Shown here: piece after piece, positions 1 to 9,555 of the stretch
Position numbering within the stretch: the first letter of the stretch is position 1
How the letters are laid out: each line of letters starts with the position of its first letter
Assembly (NCBI RefSeq): GCF_000092225.1
Contig: NC_014158.1
Coordinates: forward strand, 2,170,001 to 2,234,000
Source: Tsukamurella paurometabola DSM 20162
Lineage (GTDB): Bacteria > Actinomycetota > Actinomycetes > Mycobacteriales > Mycobacteriaceae
Length of the DNA: 64,000 nucleotides
Direction of reading: 5' to 3'
Notes under the pieces: model-generated
What the model saw: only the letters and a program-made list of their open reading frames with translations
What the model was told of the DNA's origin: nothing
Database searches by the model: none
Program-made: the position numbers and the translations under genes

Positions 1-708
1 ACGACGCACCCGCACGTGCGACAGATGATCGCCGACCGCGAACTGCAGACCTGGATCGTGGTCGACCTGTCGGCGTCGATGGACTTCGGCTCCGTGAGCG
101 GCACGAAGCGCGACCTCGCCGTCGCGGCGTCCGCGGCGGTCACCCACTTGGTGGCGGGGGCCGCCAACCGGGTCGGCTGCATCGTCACCAACGGATCCAC
201 CACACTGCGGGTGCAGCCCCGCGCCGGCCGCGCGCACCGGCAGCTGGTGCTGCGCACGATCGCCGGGGCCCCGCGCGCGATCGAGGGCACCCGCGGCGAC
301 CTGCGAGGAGCGCTGGACTCGCTGCGCCGCCCGGAACAGCCCCGCGGCCTGATCGTGGTGATCAGCGACTTCCTCGGCGACATCGACTACGTCCGTGAGC
401 TGCGCGGCCTGGCCGCCAAGCACGAGGTCCTGGCCGTCGAAGTGCTCGACCCCCGCGATGTGGAGCTGCCCGATGTCGGGGAGATCGCGCTCCGCGACGC
501 CGAGACGGGCGCGGTGCGCGAACTCACCGTGACCCCGGAGTTGCAGGCACGGTTCGCCGATGCTGCGCAGAAGCACCGTCAGGACGTGGCCCGCACGCTG
601 CGCGGCGTCGGCGCGCCTGTGCTGGAACTGCGCACAGACCGCGATTGGCTCGCCGATATCGGGCGGTTCGTCGCCGCGCGCCGGCGCGGATTGGCGGGTG
701 CTTCCTAG
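1..708 (+). CDS. DUF58 domain protein, 5'-truncated by window edge
   Basis: The reading frame is open from base 1, so the N-terminal part lies outside the window; 235 codons remain of a family usually 300-430 residues long. The visible part begins just before a VWA-like segment with the motif VVDLSASMDFG, typical of DUF58 proteins, and ends at a TAG directly followed by the ATG of a VWA membrane protein. The order DUF58, VWA protein, fabG1, inhA matches Rv1480-Rv1484, where a MoxR-type AAA ATPase lies upstream. Such MoxR/DUF58/VWA sets are thought to act as chaperone-like systems; the exact substrate is unknown. Confidence 0.85.
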   Translation, partial: TTHPHVRQMIADRELQTWIVVDLSASMDFGSVSGTKRDLAVAASAAVTHLVAGAANRVGCIVTNGSTTLRVQPRAGRAHRQLVLRTIAGAPRAIEGTRGDLRGALDSLRRPEQPRGLIVVISDFLGDIDYVRELRGLAAKHEVLAVEVLDPRDVELPDVGEIALRDAETGAVRELTVTPELQARFADAAQKHRQDVARTLRGVGAPVLELRTDRDWLADIGRFVAARRRGLAGAS

Positions 709-1692
709 ATGGGTGGATTGACCTCGCTCGCGAACCCGATCTGGCTGCTCGGCATCCTGCTCGTCGCCGCACTGCTCGCCGGTTACGTCTACAACGAACG
801 CCGGAGACAGAAGCGGACACTGAAGTTCGCGAACACGTCGGTGCTCGACTCGGTGGCGCCGCCCGGCACGAACCGGTGGAAGCACGTCCCGATCGCACTG
901 CTGGCGATCGGCCTGGTGCTGCTGATGGTCGCGCTGTCGGGGCCGCAGGCTATGCGGAAGGTGCCGCGTAATCGCGCCACCGTCGTGCTCGCGATCGACG
1001 TGTCGTTGTCGATGGAGGCCCGCGATGTGGAGCCCGACCGCCTCACCGCGGCCAAGGAGGCGGCCAAGAAGTTCGTGACCGAGCTGCCCAACGGTGTGAA
1101 CCTCGGCATCGTCTCGTTCGCGGGCACGGCTTCTCTCCTGGTCTCGCCGACCCCCGACCGGACGCTCGCGCTCAACGCCGTCGACAAGCTCGAACTGGCG
1201 CAGCGCACCGCGACCGGCGAGGGGATCTACACCTCGATCCAGTCGATCAAGAACATCCGGGACGTGCTGGGAGGCGAGGACAACGCCCCACCCGCGCGGA
1301 TCATCCTGGAATCGGACGGTAAGCAGACCGTGCCCACCGACCTCGACGACCCGCGGGGCGGATTCACCGCGGCGCGCAAGGCGAAGGAGGAGGGGATACC
1401 CATCTCCACCATCTCGTTCGGTACCACCAGCGGCAGCGTGAACATCGGCGGTCAGAACATCCCGGTCCCGGTGGACGACGCCTCACTGAAGCGGATCGCC
1501 GAATTGTCGGGCGGCCAGTTCTTCGCCGCCTCGTCGCTCAACGACCTCAATGAGGCGTACGGCAGCCTGCGCGACGAGATCGGCTGGGAGATGCAGAAGG
1601 GCGACAACTCGCGGATCTGGATGCTGTGGGGAACCCTGATCATCCTCGTGGGCGCGGCCGCCGCGGTGGGCATGAACCGACGCCTGCCGTGA
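709..1692 (+). CDS. VWA domain membrane protein (Rv1481-like)
   Basis: A 327-residue protein with two N-terminal membrane segments (about residues 8-27 and 62-80), a von Willebrand factor A domain from about 90 to 290, and a C-terminal membrane segment (about 305-322). The metal-ion-dependent adhesion site begins at DVSLSMEARDV (DxSxS). Its ATG touches the stop codon of the upstream DUF58 gene, so the two are co-translated. It is presumably the membrane partner of a MoxR/DUF58 system, with the VWA domain facing the cytoplasm or periplasm (not resolved). Length and gene order match Rv1481. Function is inferred from family and context only. Confidence 0.85.
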   Translation: MGGLTSLANPIWLLGILLVAALLAGYVYNERRRQKRTLKFANTSVLDSVAPPGTNRWKHVPIALLAIGLVLLMVALSGPQAMRKVPRNRATVVLAIDVSLSMEARDVEPDRLTAAKEAAKKFVTELPNGVNLGIVSFAGTASLLVSPTPDRTLALNAVDKLELAQRTATGEGIYTSIQSIKNIRDVLGGEDNAPPARIILESDGKQTVPTDLDDPRGGFTAARKAKEEGIPISTISFGTTSGSVNIGGQNIPVPVDDASLKRIAELSGGQFFAASSLNDLNEAYGSLRDEIGWEMQKGDNSRIWMLWGTLIILVGAAAAVGMNRRLP

Positions 1693-1701
1693 CCGCGCTG
1701 A

Positions 1702-2490
<789 letters not shown>

Positions 2491-2542
2491 GTCCACGAAA
2501 CAACCAGCCCCGCACCCCGAATCATACGAAGGAGGCAGATCC

Positions 2543-3382
2543 GTGACCGGACTGCTCGAAGGTAAGACCATCCTGATCACCGGCATCATCACCGATGCCT
2601 CCATCGCCTTCTCGGCCGCCAAGGTGGCCCAGGAGCAGGGCGCCAAGGTGATCATCACCGGCATCCCGGACCGGCTCCGCCTGATCGACCGCATCGCCAA
2701 GCGCCTCCCGCAGGAGGTGCCCCCGGCGATCCCGCTCGACATCACCGACGAGGAGTATCTCGGCACCCTGGCGGACAAGATCCGCGAGCTCGCGCCCGAG
2801 GGCGTCGACGGTGTGCTTCACTCCATCGCGTTCGCGCCGCGCACCCTGATGGGTCCGGACGCGCTGCCCTTCCTGGAGGGCCCCGGCCCGGACGTCGCCA
2901 AGTCCTTCGAGATCTCCGCGTGGAGTTATGCTTCGCTGGCCCGCGCCGTGCTCCCCGTGATGAACGAGGGCGGCTCCATCGTGGGTATGGACTTCGATCC
3001 CCGTACCGCGCTGCCGGACTACAACTGGATGGGCGTGCAGAAGGCGGCCCTGGAGTCGGTCAACCGGTACGTCGCCCGCGAGGTCGGCTACGCCAAGAAG
3101 ATCCGTTCCAACCTGGTCGCCGCCGGTCCGATCAAGACCCTTGCGGCGAAGGCGATCTCGGGCACCGCGACCGACGATGCCAAGAAGCTCAACATGCTCA
3201 ACACCTATTGGGACGGCGCTTCGCCCATCGGCTGGAACGTCGACGACCCGGAGGTGGTGGGCAAGAGCGTGTGCGCGTTGCTGTCCGACTGGCTGCCCGG
3301 CACCACCGGATCCATCGTGTACGTCGACGGCGGCGCCAGCCACAACACCTGGTTCCCCGAGGACTTCATCAACGCGCAGTAA
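2543..3382 (+). CDS. inhA: Enoyl-ACP reductase InhA
   Basis: NADH-dependent trans-2-enoyl-ACP reductase of FAS-II, the target of isoniazid-NAD and ethionamide-NAD adducts in M. tuberculosis. The start is the GTG at 2543, preceded by a strong Shine-Dalgarno AAGGAGG; upstream in-frame starts overlap fabG1 and are unlikely. The 279-residue protein has the dinucleotide loop [10 protein letters not shown] (14-23, including I21), S94 in VLHSIAF, and the catalytic Y160 and K167 (Y-x6-K). Residues 14-23 and 91-97 resemble the drug-sensitive mycobacterial form. The gene is separated from hemH by only 3 bases. Confidence 0.96.
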   Translation: MTGLLEGKTILITGIITDASIAFSAAKVAQEQGAKVIITGIPDRLRLIDRIAKRLPQEVPPAIPLDITDEEYLGTLADKIRELAPEGVDGVLHSIAFAPRTLMGPDALPFLEGPGPDVAKSFEISAWSYASLARAVLPVMNEGGSIVGMDFDPRTALPDYNWMGVQKAALESVNRYVAREVGYAKKIRSNLVAAGPIKTLAAKAISGTATDDAKKLNMLNTYWDGASPIGWNVDDPEVVGKSVCALLSDWLPGTTGSIVYVDGGASHNTWFPEDFINAQ

Positions 3383-3385
3383 GCC

Positions 3386-4402
3386 GTGACGTACGACGCC
3401 CTCCTGGTGCTTTCGTTCGGAGGCCCGGAACATCCTGACCATGTGCGGCCGTTCCTGGAGAACGTCACGCGGGGTCGTGGCGTACCACCGGAACGACTGG
3501 ACGCCGTCGAGCAGCACTACCTGCGGTTCGGCGGCGTCTCGCCGATCAATGCCCAGAACCGGGAACTGATCACCGCCGTCGAGGCGGAGCTCGGGCGCCG
3601 CGGTCACGCGCTTCCGGTGTACTTCGGGAATCGGAACTGGCACCCGATGGTCGAGGACACCGTCGCGCAGATGAAGGCCGATGGTGTACGGCGCGCCCTC
3701 GTGTTCGCCACCTCCGCGTGGGGCGGCTATTCGGGATGCCGGCAGTACGACGAGGACATCGCCCGGGCACTCGCCACGGTCGGTCCGGGAGCGCCGGAAT
3801 TGACCAAGCTGCCGCAGTTCTCCGATCACGAGCTGTTTCTCGACTGCTTCGCCGATGCGGCGCAGGCGGCACTGGATCAGGTCCCGTTCGGGGCCCGGCT
3901 AGTGTTCACCGCGCACTCCATTCCGACTGCCGCCGACGAGGCGGCGGGGCCGCCAGGGACGTCGAATCTGTACTCGCGGCAGGTCCGTGATGCCGCCGCG
4001 AATGTGGCCGCCCGGATCGGCGCGGCGGAACACGATGTGGTGTGGCAGTCACGGTCGGGGCCGCCCCAGGTGCCCTGGCTCGAACCCGACATCTGTGACC
4101 ACATCCAATCTCTCTGGGACGAGCGGATTCCCGGTGTTGCTGTGGTACCCATCGGTTTCGTCTCCGATCACCTCGAGGTGATCTGGGACCTGGACACCGA
4201 GGCCAAGGAATTGGCGGGGGAGTTGGGCATGCCCTTCGCCCGCGCCGCCACATGCAGTGCCGATCCTCGATTCGCGGACATGGTGGTGACGCTCATCGAG
4301 GACGCGATCGCCGGCCGGTCGGCGGGGCTCGGTGTCAGCGTCGACGGTGCACCGTGCGTGGTCGGCTGCTGCCCGGCGGTGCGGCGGCCCGTTCGCTCGT
4401 GA
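3386..4402 (+). CDS. hemH: Coproporphyrin III ferrochelatase
   Basis: Inserts ferrous iron into coproporphyrin III (CpfC/HemH) in the actinobacterial haem route. The 338-residue protein has the N-terminal LSFGGPE motif, the iron-ligand region TAHSIP and the acidic motif [14 protein letters not shown]. The C-terminus has clustered cysteines (PCVVGCCP, plus an earlier ATC), consistent with the [2Fe-2S] cluster of actinobacterial ferrochelatases. The GTG start follows the inhA stop by three bases, implying an operon. The arrangement inhA-hemH matches Rv1484-Rv1485. The name cpfC is used for the same family. Confidence 0.94.
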   Translation: MTYDALLVLSFGGPEHPDHVRPFLENVTRGRGVPPERLDAVEQHYLRFGGVSPINAQNRELITAVEAELGRRGHALPVYFGNRNWHPMVEDTVAQMKADGVRRALVFATSAWGGYSGCRQYDEDIARALATVGPGAPELTKLPQFSDHELFLDCFADAAQAALDQVPFGARLVFTAHSIPTAADEAAGPPGTSNLYSRQVRDAAANVAARIGAAEHDVVWQSRSGPPQVPWLEPDICDHIQSLWDERIPGVAVVPIGFVSDHLEVIWDLDTEAKELAGELGMPFARAATCSADPRFADMVVTLIEDAIAGRSAGLGVSVDGAPCVVGCCPAVRRPVRS

Positions 4403-4451
4403 TGGCCGGCTGTCGTGGGCTGGTCGTTCATCATCCGGCAGGACGCCGGTG

Positions 4452-5231
4452 TCAGAACGCCGTCCGCAATTCCTCTCGGCACACCGCGTTGACGGCGGCG
4501 ACGCGGGCGGCGCGGACCGTGCGCCACAGGTCGCGGTAGGCGGCGTCGCCGCCCTGCGCCGAGGCCAGGGTGAGTCCGGCGTACGGGTTCTCCGCGCCGG
4601 CCACCAAGAGGATCGCCTCCACCATCCCCGCGCTGTCGAGCACCCGGTGCGCACGCTCCGAGGCGCCGCGCGGCAGCCGATGCGCGCCCAGGTACCGCGT
4701 CAGCTCCATCACCAGCCGGCGCGGATCGGCGGAAGCGTCCGGCGCCGGGGGCAGGCTCGCCAGGGCCGACGGTGCCTCGCGCACCGCGTCGCGCAGCGAG
4801 TGTTCGGCCGCACCCAGAGCGACCGGATCGGGGTCCACCAGTGGCGGAACGTGCTCGAATGCCTGCCAGCGCATCACGTCGCCGGCTTCGGGCGTGGGCA
4901 CCAGCGCAATGGTCGCGTTCGCGCCGTCGAACAACACCAACTCACCACGGGCCATCGCCGCATCCTCCAGGTCGGTACCCGCGGGCAGGCCGCGGGCGTC
5001 CCCGGGAGCGGGGAGCAGTAGCCGGACGTCGTGCGGATCGAGCGCGCGGACCTCGGCCAGCAGATCCGGCAGATCGCCGTCGACGACGGATTGCACGGGC
5101 GCCCACTCGGCGAGCGCGGTGAGCACATCGTCGGTCCCGGCCGAACCGGCCAGCCACGCCGCCGACCACACCGCGAAGCCTTGCGCGGGCCCCGCGGTGG
5201 CGCGGCGGGCGAGTGTTGCCACGGTGGTCAT
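4452..5231 (-). CDS. Conserved hypothetical protein (Rv1486c-like)
   Basis: A soluble 259-residue actinobacterial protein with no domain I recognise. Its position and orientation, convergent with hemH, match Rv1486c. It is rich in Ala, Leu and acidic residues, with a hydrophobic N-terminal stretch (FAVWSAAWLAGSAG) that is too weak to call a membrane segment. The ATG at 5231 is chosen because a TACCCT -10 box lies 8 bases upstream; an ATG at 5237 and a TTG at 5240 are in frame but fall inside or next to that box. Function unknown. Confidence 0.75.
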   Translation of the reverse strand: MTTVATLARRATAGPAQGFAVWSAAWLAGSAGTDDVLTALAEWAPVQSVVDGDLPDLLAEVRALDPHDVRLLLPAPGDARGLPAGTDLEDAAMARGELVLFDGANATIALVPTPEAGDVMRWQAFEHVPPLVDPDPVALGAAEHSLRDAVREAPSALASLPPAPDASADPRRLVMELTRYLGAHRLPRGASERAHRVLDSAGMVEAILLVAGAENPYAGLTLASAQGGDAAYRDLWRTVRAARVAAVNAVCREELRTAF

Positions 5232-5239
5232 GAGCATCA

Positions 5240-5245
5240 AGGGTA
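5240..5245 (-). promoter_or_regulatory. -10 box TACCCT, predicted leaderless start
   Basis: Read on the minus strand, TACCCT is 8 bases before the ATG at 5231 of the Rv1486c-like gene. It decides between three clustered in-frame start codons. Confidence 0.4.
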
Positions 5246-5356
5246 GGCCCGTTGTCCCGGACGGTCGACACGGGCGACCTCCGGCGATTCGGATCTAACG
5301 CGGACGCGTCGAGAAACCACGGGCCCGTCCTGCGCGATGCGGGTCGTCGTCTCGGC

Positions 5357-5362
5357 TACGGT
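5357..5362 (+). promoter_or_regulatory. -10 box TACGGT, predicted leaderless start of DUF3097 gene
   Basis: TACGGT is 8 bases before the GTG at 5371. The final T of the box is the first base of an alternative TTG start at 5362, which would therefore not be in the mRNA. Confidence 0.45.
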
Positions 5363-5370
5363 TGAGCGCC

Positions 5371-6192
5371 GTGGCGAACAGCTATGGAGACATCTACGCC
5401 GGACACGCGGGCAAGCGCGCCCGCACCGTTCCCGAGGTACCCGCGGACCGTGATCTGGTCGTGGAAGACGCCGCGACCGGATTCTGCGGTGCCGTGGTCG
5501 GATTCGACAAGAGTTACGACGGCGACTTCGTCAAGCTCGAGGACGGCCGCGGTGCCGTCCGGTTGTTCGCGATGCGCAAGGCCGCCTTCCTCATCGACGG
5601 CGCGCCCGTCACGCTGGTGAAGCCGAGAGCGAAGGCACCGTCCGGGCCGCAGCGCAGCGCCTCCGGTTCGACCCGCGTCGAGAAAGTGACGGCGAAGGTC
5701 GCTCTGCCGAGCCGGATCTGGGTGGAGGGCATCCACGACGCGGCCATCGTCGAGCGGGTGTGGGGCCACGATCTCCGGGTCGAGGGTGTGGTCGTCGAAC
5801 AGTTGGAAGGGCTTGACCATCTCGGCGCGCGACTCGCCGAGTTCGGTCCCGGTCCCGGGCGCCGGGTGGGCGTGCTTGCCGATCATCTGGTCGACGGTTC
5901 CAAGGAGTCCCGGATGACCCAGTCCCTCGGCAAGTACGTGATGGTGACCGGGCACCCGTTCATCGACATCTGGGCCGCGGTGAAGCCGGCTTCGGTGGGC
6001 ATTGCGGCCTGGCCCGATGTGCCGCGGGGTGAGGACTGGAAGACGGGCACCTGCGCCCGGCTGGGCTGGGGCACACCGCAAGACGGCTGGCGCCGGGTTC
6101 AGGCCGCGGTCACGTCGTTCCGTGACCTCGATTCCTCATTGATCGGTGCCGTCGAACGTCTGGTGGATTTCGTCACCGAACCGGAGAACTGA
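5371..6192 (+). CDS. DUF3097 domain protein
   Basis: A 273-residue actinobacterial DUF3097 protein of unknown function. The central segment IWVEGIHDAAIVERVWG followed by GVLADHLVDGSKESR resembles a Toprim-like acidic fold (Glu in the first block, DH in the second), then HPFIDIWAAVKP and a conserved C-terminus. Toprim similarity is my reading of the motif, not a search result. The GTG at 5371 is preferred because of the -10 box upstream. The last 20 bases overlap the 3' end of the convergent membrane-protein gene. Confidence 0.8.
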   Translation: MANSYGDIYAGHAGKRARTVPEVPADRDLVVEDAATGFCGAVVGFDKSYDGDFVKLEDGRGAVRLFAMRKAAFLIDGAPVTLVKPRAKAPSGPQRSASGSTRVEKVTAKVALPSRIWVEGIHDAAIVERVWGHDLRVEGVVVEQLEGLDHLGARLAEFGPGPGRRVGVLADHLVDGSKESRMTQSLGKYVMVTGHPFIDIWAAVKPASVGIAAWPDVPRGEDWKTGTCARLGWGTPQDGWRRVQAAVTSFRDLDSSLIGAVERLVDFVTEPEN

Positions 6193-7099
6193 CCTCTCCG
6201 CGTCGATCTCGGATGCCGTTGGTCACGAAGACCCGGCCGAGAACCAAGAACATCAGGGTCCAGCCGATCAGGTTGGGCAGATTCCCCACAGTCTCTAACG
6301 CGCTGGCCGCGCCCTGCAGATCGCGCGGTGACTCGAGGCCGGCGTTGGACACGCCCGCCTCGATCAGCAATCTCTGGGCCTGGTCATAGTGTTCTCGGTT
6401 CTCGGTGCCGATCCGCGATACGGCCCTCGACGCCCAGAGCGCGGTGCCGGTCCCGGCGATGAGCGCCGCCCCGGCACCGAGCCGGGCGACGTGCTGCGCC
6501 ACCCCCGGGCGATCGGGATCGTCGTCGCGCACGATGGCCTGTCCGGCGGCGATCGTGGCTAACGTCAGCACGACGACGGCGATTGCGGCCGCTATCACCC
6601 AGCGGTCGGACAGGTAGGTCTCGTACCTCGGCAGGGGCTCGTTCGCGTAACGGTCGGTGACGGCGGGCGGAAGCGTCGGCGCGTAACCGAACGCGTCGCG
6701 ATTGCGCCTGCCGGTGTCGAGGACCTTGGCCAGCGCGAGTACTGCGTATACCGCGCACACCGCGGGGACGCCGATCAGCTCGCGCGGGCCCGGTGACACG
6801 GGCGCGGTCATCCGCTGCGGCGGCGACGAAGGGTTTCGGACCGTCACCGCGGCCGCCACCACGACGAGCGAACACGCCACGGGAAGCGTCACCGCCCACG
6901 TCGGGGGTCCGTACATCGTCTTCTCTGCTTCGGTGGCCCACACCAGTAGGCCGTTGCCGAAGACCGCGATGAGGAACCCCACGACGAGAAGGGAGCGCTG
7001 TGTCTCACGGAAACGCCCGAGTGCGTCGACCCGCCCCGGCCCGAGATACGCCACTGCGATCAACGCGAATACGACCCCGGTTGTGGCCTGGTCTCCCAT
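6173..7099 (-). CDS. Multi-pass membrane protein, unknown function
   Basis: A 308-residue protein with about seven hydrophobic segments, beginning GVVFALIAVAYLGPG near the N-terminus and ending LIGWTLMFLVLGRVFVTNGI. Loops carry a TPP/PRYETYLSD-type region but no motif I can assign. The ATG at 7099 is preceded by GGGAGA at good spacing; the frame is open far upstream on this strand, but that part is antisense to the TetR and diiron oxygenase genes and is not coding. It is divergent from the TetR gene, a common arrangement when the regulator controls its neighbour. Function unknown. Confidence 0.7.
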   Translation of the reverse strand: MGDQATTGVVFALIAVAYLGPGRVDALGRFRETQRSLLVVGFLIAVFGNGLLVWATEAEKTMYGPPTWAVTLPVACSLVVVAAAVTVRNPSSPPQRMTAPVSPGPRELIGVPAVCAVYAVLALAKVLDTGRRNRDAFGYAPTLPPAVTDRYANEPLPRYETYLSDRWVIAAAIAVVVLTLATIAAGQAIVRDDDPDRPGVAQHVARLGAGAALIAGTGTALWASRAVSRIGTENREHYDQAQRLLIEAGVSNAGLESPRDLQGAASALETVGNLPNLIGWTLMFLVLGRVFVTNGIRDRRGEVSSPVR

Positions 7100-7119
7100 G
7101 GTCTCCCTCAGCGCAATCG

Positions 7120-7130
7120 AATAGACTATT
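7120..7130. promoter_or_regulatory. Short palindrome AATAGACTATT between divergent genes
   Basis: An 11-base palindrome (AATAG-A-CTATT) between the membrane-protein start (7099) and the TetR start (7196). It could be a TetR-type half operator or simply AT-rich promoter sequence; it does not match the longer dyad at 7840. Confidence 0.25.
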
Positions 7131-7183
7131 TGTAATCGTAAACCACGGTCGCGTTCCGGTCCTGCACCACGGGTGTTTCGGAT

Positions 7184-7189
7184 TACGAT
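7184..7189 (+). promoter_or_regulatory. -10 box TACGAT, predicted leaderless start of TetR gene
   Basis: TACGAT lies exactly 6 bases before the GTG at 7196, with no ribosome binding site between. Confidence 0.5.
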
Positions 7190-7195
7190 CACCGG

Positions 7196-7816
7196 GTGGC
7201 CGCACCGCAGACCAGACCGGATACCCGCGCGCAGATCCTGCGTGCCGCCCTCGACTGGGTGGACGAGGCGGGGCTGACCCGGATCTCGATGGGCGCACTC
7301 GCCAAGCGGGCACGGCTTGCCCGGGCGACCCTGTACCAGCACTTCACCGGCAAGGAGGCGCTGGTCGATGCCGTGGTCGCCAGCGAGTTGGACAAGTTCT
7401 ACAGCCGGATTCACGACTACGCCGACGGGATCGAGGACAATCGCGAGCGGCTCGCTGCCGGGTTCGCTTACGCCTACGCCTACCTGCGGGAGCACCGTGC
7501 GCTGCAGCGAGTCCTCGCGGTGAGCCCCAGCTTGCTCCTGCCGTACGTGCACGGCGATTCGCCCCAGATGCAACAGGGGCGGAAGTTCTTCCTGCGCGAG
7601 ATCCGGCGCGGTGAATACCGCGACGGTGCCGATGTCGAAGCCTTCGCGGACTTCTTCGTACGACAGCTCCATTCGCTCTTGCTCACCCCGCTGGCGCCGG
7701 TCGCCGACGCGGTCGACGAGCCCGGACAGACCGGCCCGAGCTCGGCGAACCTGGAAGCAGGACGGCGCTACGCGGAGATGTTCGTGTTGCCCGCCAGGGC
7801 GCAATTCGCCGAGTAG
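7196..7816 (+). CDS. TetR/AcrR family regulator
   Basis: A 206-residue TetR-family repressor. The N-terminal HTH (about residues 10-58) has the typical pattern TRAQILRAALDWVDEAGL followed by MGALAKRARLARATLYQHFTGKEAL; the C-terminal ligand domain has no assignable specificity. It lies between a divergent membrane-protein gene and, 69 bases downstream, the AurF-type oxygenase gene, whose promoter carries a clear inverted repeat (7840-7862). The simplest model is that it represses the oxygenase operon, perhaps in response to an aromatic amine or lipid substrate; this is inference. Confidence 0.88.
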   Translation: MAAPQTRPDTRAQILRAALDWVDEAGLTRISMGALAKRARLARATLYQHFTGKEALVDAVVASELDKFYSRIHDYADGIEDNRERLAAGFAYAYAYLREHRALQRVLAVSPSLLLPYVHGDSPQMQQGRKFFLREIRRGEYRDGADVEAFADFFVRQLHSLLLTPLAPVADAVDEPGQTGPSSANLEAGRRYAEMFVLPARAQFAE

Positions 7817-7839
7817 GCGGGCCTGCAACCTGCTGATAT

Positions 7840-7862
7840 AGACAGAATGCTGGACTCTGTCT
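7840..7862. promoter_or_regulatory. Inverted repeat AGACAGA-N9-TCTGTCT, probable operator
   Basis: Perfect 7-base arms at 7840-7846 and 7856-7862 with a 9-base spacer. Relative to the predicted transcript start at 7886 it spans about -46 to -24 and covers the -35 region. Size and symmetry fit a TetR-family operator. Confidence 0.55.
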
Positions 7863-7873
7863 GGCATTGATGT

Positions 7874-7879
7874 TACGTT
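7874..7879 (+). promoter_or_regulatory. -10 box TACGTT, predicted leaderless start of AurF-type gene
   Basis: TACGTT is 6 bases before the ATG at 7886 and directly follows the inverted repeat. Confidence 0.5.
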
Positions 7880-7885
7880 CGCCGC

Positions 7886-8791
7886 ATGACCGACACGACT
7901 CTGCCGGAACGCACCCGCGAGAACGTCGCCGACCGCCTGCTCGGCGGCTCCGTCAAACGCTCGTACGCGCCCGTCGTCGATATCGACTGGGATGCTCCGA
8001 TCGATCCCGACAGGTACTTCCTGCCGCCCCACATGTGCACCCTGTACGGCACGCAGATCTGGGAGCAGATGACCGAGCAGCAGCGGATCGAGCTGTCCAA
8101 GCAGGAGATCACGAATCTGCTGTCGATGGGCATCTGGTTCGAGAATCTGCTCAACCGACTCCTGCTCCGCGAGTTGCTCTCCGCCGACCCCACCTCGCGT
8201 GATTCGTTCTACTCGCTGACCGAGATGGGCGACGAGTGTCGCCACATGGTGATGTTCGGCAAGGTGATCGATCGGATCGGCACCCGCCCGTTCCGGCTGC
8301 GTGGGTGGCAGCTCGCCGTGGTGAAGTACGCGCTGGCGCCAGTGATTCGCGGCCAGGCGGTGTGGATCGCGGCACTCGTGGGCGAGGAGATCTTCGACGC
8401 CCAACAGCGTCAGATCAAGGACGATCCCGAACTGCAGCCGATCGTGGCCCGCCTCATGCAGATCCACGTCACCGAGGAGGCACGGCACATCGGCTACGCC
8501 CGCGACGGCGCCCGCCGCGGTGTCGCCAGCCGCAGCCGAGCTCAAACTCTGCTCGTCGGGAACCTGCACGCACTCGCGGCCTTCGGTTTCCGCATGCTTT
8601 TCGCGAATCCGCGGATGTACGCACGCGTCGGTCTTGATGCCAAGGCCGCTTACCGTGCCGCCATCACGAATCCGCACCACCGCAAGGCCAAGCAGGAGGG
8701 CTTCCGCGACCTGGGCCGGTTCCTCGAATCGGTCGGTCTGATGGGGCCGATCGCGCGGTGGTCGTGGAAGAAGGCAGGATTCCTCGCGTGA
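7886..8791 (+). CDS. AurF-type diiron oxygenase
   Basis: A 301-residue protein of the AurF (p-aminobenzoate N-oxygenase) diiron family. Iron ligands are recognisable in a ferritin-like helix arrangement: an early Glu in NRLLLREL, then EMGDECRHM, then GEEIFDAQQRQ and EEARHIGYARDG. Family members oxidise aromatic amines or act as fatty-acid-type oxygenases; the substrate here cannot be read from sequence. The gene starts with a leaderless-type promoter under a palindromic operator, and its stop overlaps the start of the DUF4873 gene by four bases (GTGA), so the two proteins probably act together. Confidence 0.82.
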   Translation: MTDTTLPERTRENVADRLLGGSVKRSYAPVVDIDWDAPIDPDRYFLPPHMCTLYGTQIWEQMTEQQRIELSKQEITNLLSMGIWFENLLNRLLLRELLSADPTSRDSFYSLTEMGDECRHMVMFGKVIDRIGTRPFRLRGWQLAVVKYALAPVIRGQAVWIAALVGEEIFDAQQRQIKDDPELQPIVARLMQIHVTEEARHIGYARDGARRGVASRSRAQTLLVGNLHALAAFGFRMLFANPRMYARVGLDAKAAYRAAITNPHHRKAKQEGFRDLGRFLESVGLMGPIARWSWKKAGFLA

Positions 8792-9555
8792 GCGGCCCTC
8801 GTACCGCGATTCTCGCCGCATCGGCGGTACCCGGGGTGGACGGGACCGTCATCGCCCCCGCCGAGGTGACCTCGGCGCGATTTCATCAGGATCGCGACGC
8901 GTGGTCACTGACGACGGCCTCCGGCTCCTCCGATTACGACGTGATCGTGCTGGCCGATGCCGGACTGCGGATCGACGTTCCCACTCTGGATCCACGGGTC
9001 GCTCCGCCGCTCTCGGTGGGGCCTGACAATGCCGACCGTGCATACCTGGGCATGCTGATCGACGGTGTCCCGAATCTGGTCCTGCTCGCAGGAGCGCCGC
9101 AACGGAAGGCGCAGATCGCGACGCTGCAGACCTGGCTGCGATGGGCGTACGCAGAACAGGCGACTCGTCTGATGTCGCGGCCACCGGTCACCGCCCGGTG
9201 GATCGGCAAGGGTCGCCGCAATCCAGCGAAACCGGACCGCGATGCGGTCGACCTGTCGAACGAGCACATCCGCGACGAGGGCGTCTACGCCGGCGAAGCG
9301 GTGCTCCGATCCGGCGATTACGAGGCCACCTCACCGGTGCGCCTGGCCGGACACCTCGAACCTCTTGACGGCAACTACCACTGGTACGGCACCGTCGACG
9401 ATCTGGAGATCGGTGCGGCACTGAAGAAGATGCCCCGCGGCAGCGTCACCGTGGCGGTGGGCGACGGCGACGGCAGCCCTGCGCTGGTCACCGATAAGAC
9501 CGTCTGGGGTACCTACCGGCTCGTCGGAGTCGGTGCCCCGCCTTTCCCGCTGTAG
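8788..9555 (+). CDS. DUF4873 domain protein
   Basis: A 255-residue protein starting at a GTG that overlaps the stop of the diiron oxygenase gene. The C-terminal half (from about residue 155) contains a DUF4873-like module (EGVYAGEAVLRSGDYEATSPVRLAGHLEPLDG shortened here: starts YAGEAVL, ends FPL). DUF4873 is often found at the C-terminus of flavin monooxygenases. The N-terminal half (AILAASAVPG..., DYDVIVLADAGLRIDVP) reads like the tail of such an enzyme without the FAD-binding GxGxxG motif. It may be a stand-alone partner of the oxygenase. Function unknown. Confidence 0.7.
   Translation: MSGPRTAILAASAVPGVDGTVIAPAEVTSARFHQDRDAWSLTTASGSSDYDVIVLADAGLRIDVPTLDPRVAPPLSVGPDNADRAYLGMLIDGVPNLVLLAGAPQRKAQIATLQTWLRWAYAEQATRLMSRPPVTARWIGKGRRNPAKPDRDAVDLSNEHIRDEGVYAGEAVLRSGDYEATSPVRLAGHLEPLDGNYHWYGTVDDLEIGAALKKMPRGSVTVAVGDGDGSPALVTDKTVWGTYRLVGVGAPPFPL

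Noticed and set aside
2522-3829. A 435-codon minus-strand frame over inhA and hemH
   Set aside because: It is fully antisense to two well-recognised genes; such long shadow frames are common at this GC content.
6173-8821. An 882-codon open frame on the minus strand
   Set aside because: Only the part below 7099 has membrane-protein character and a ribosome binding site. The rest is antisense to the TetR and diiron oxygenase genes and reads as low-complexity shadow sequence.
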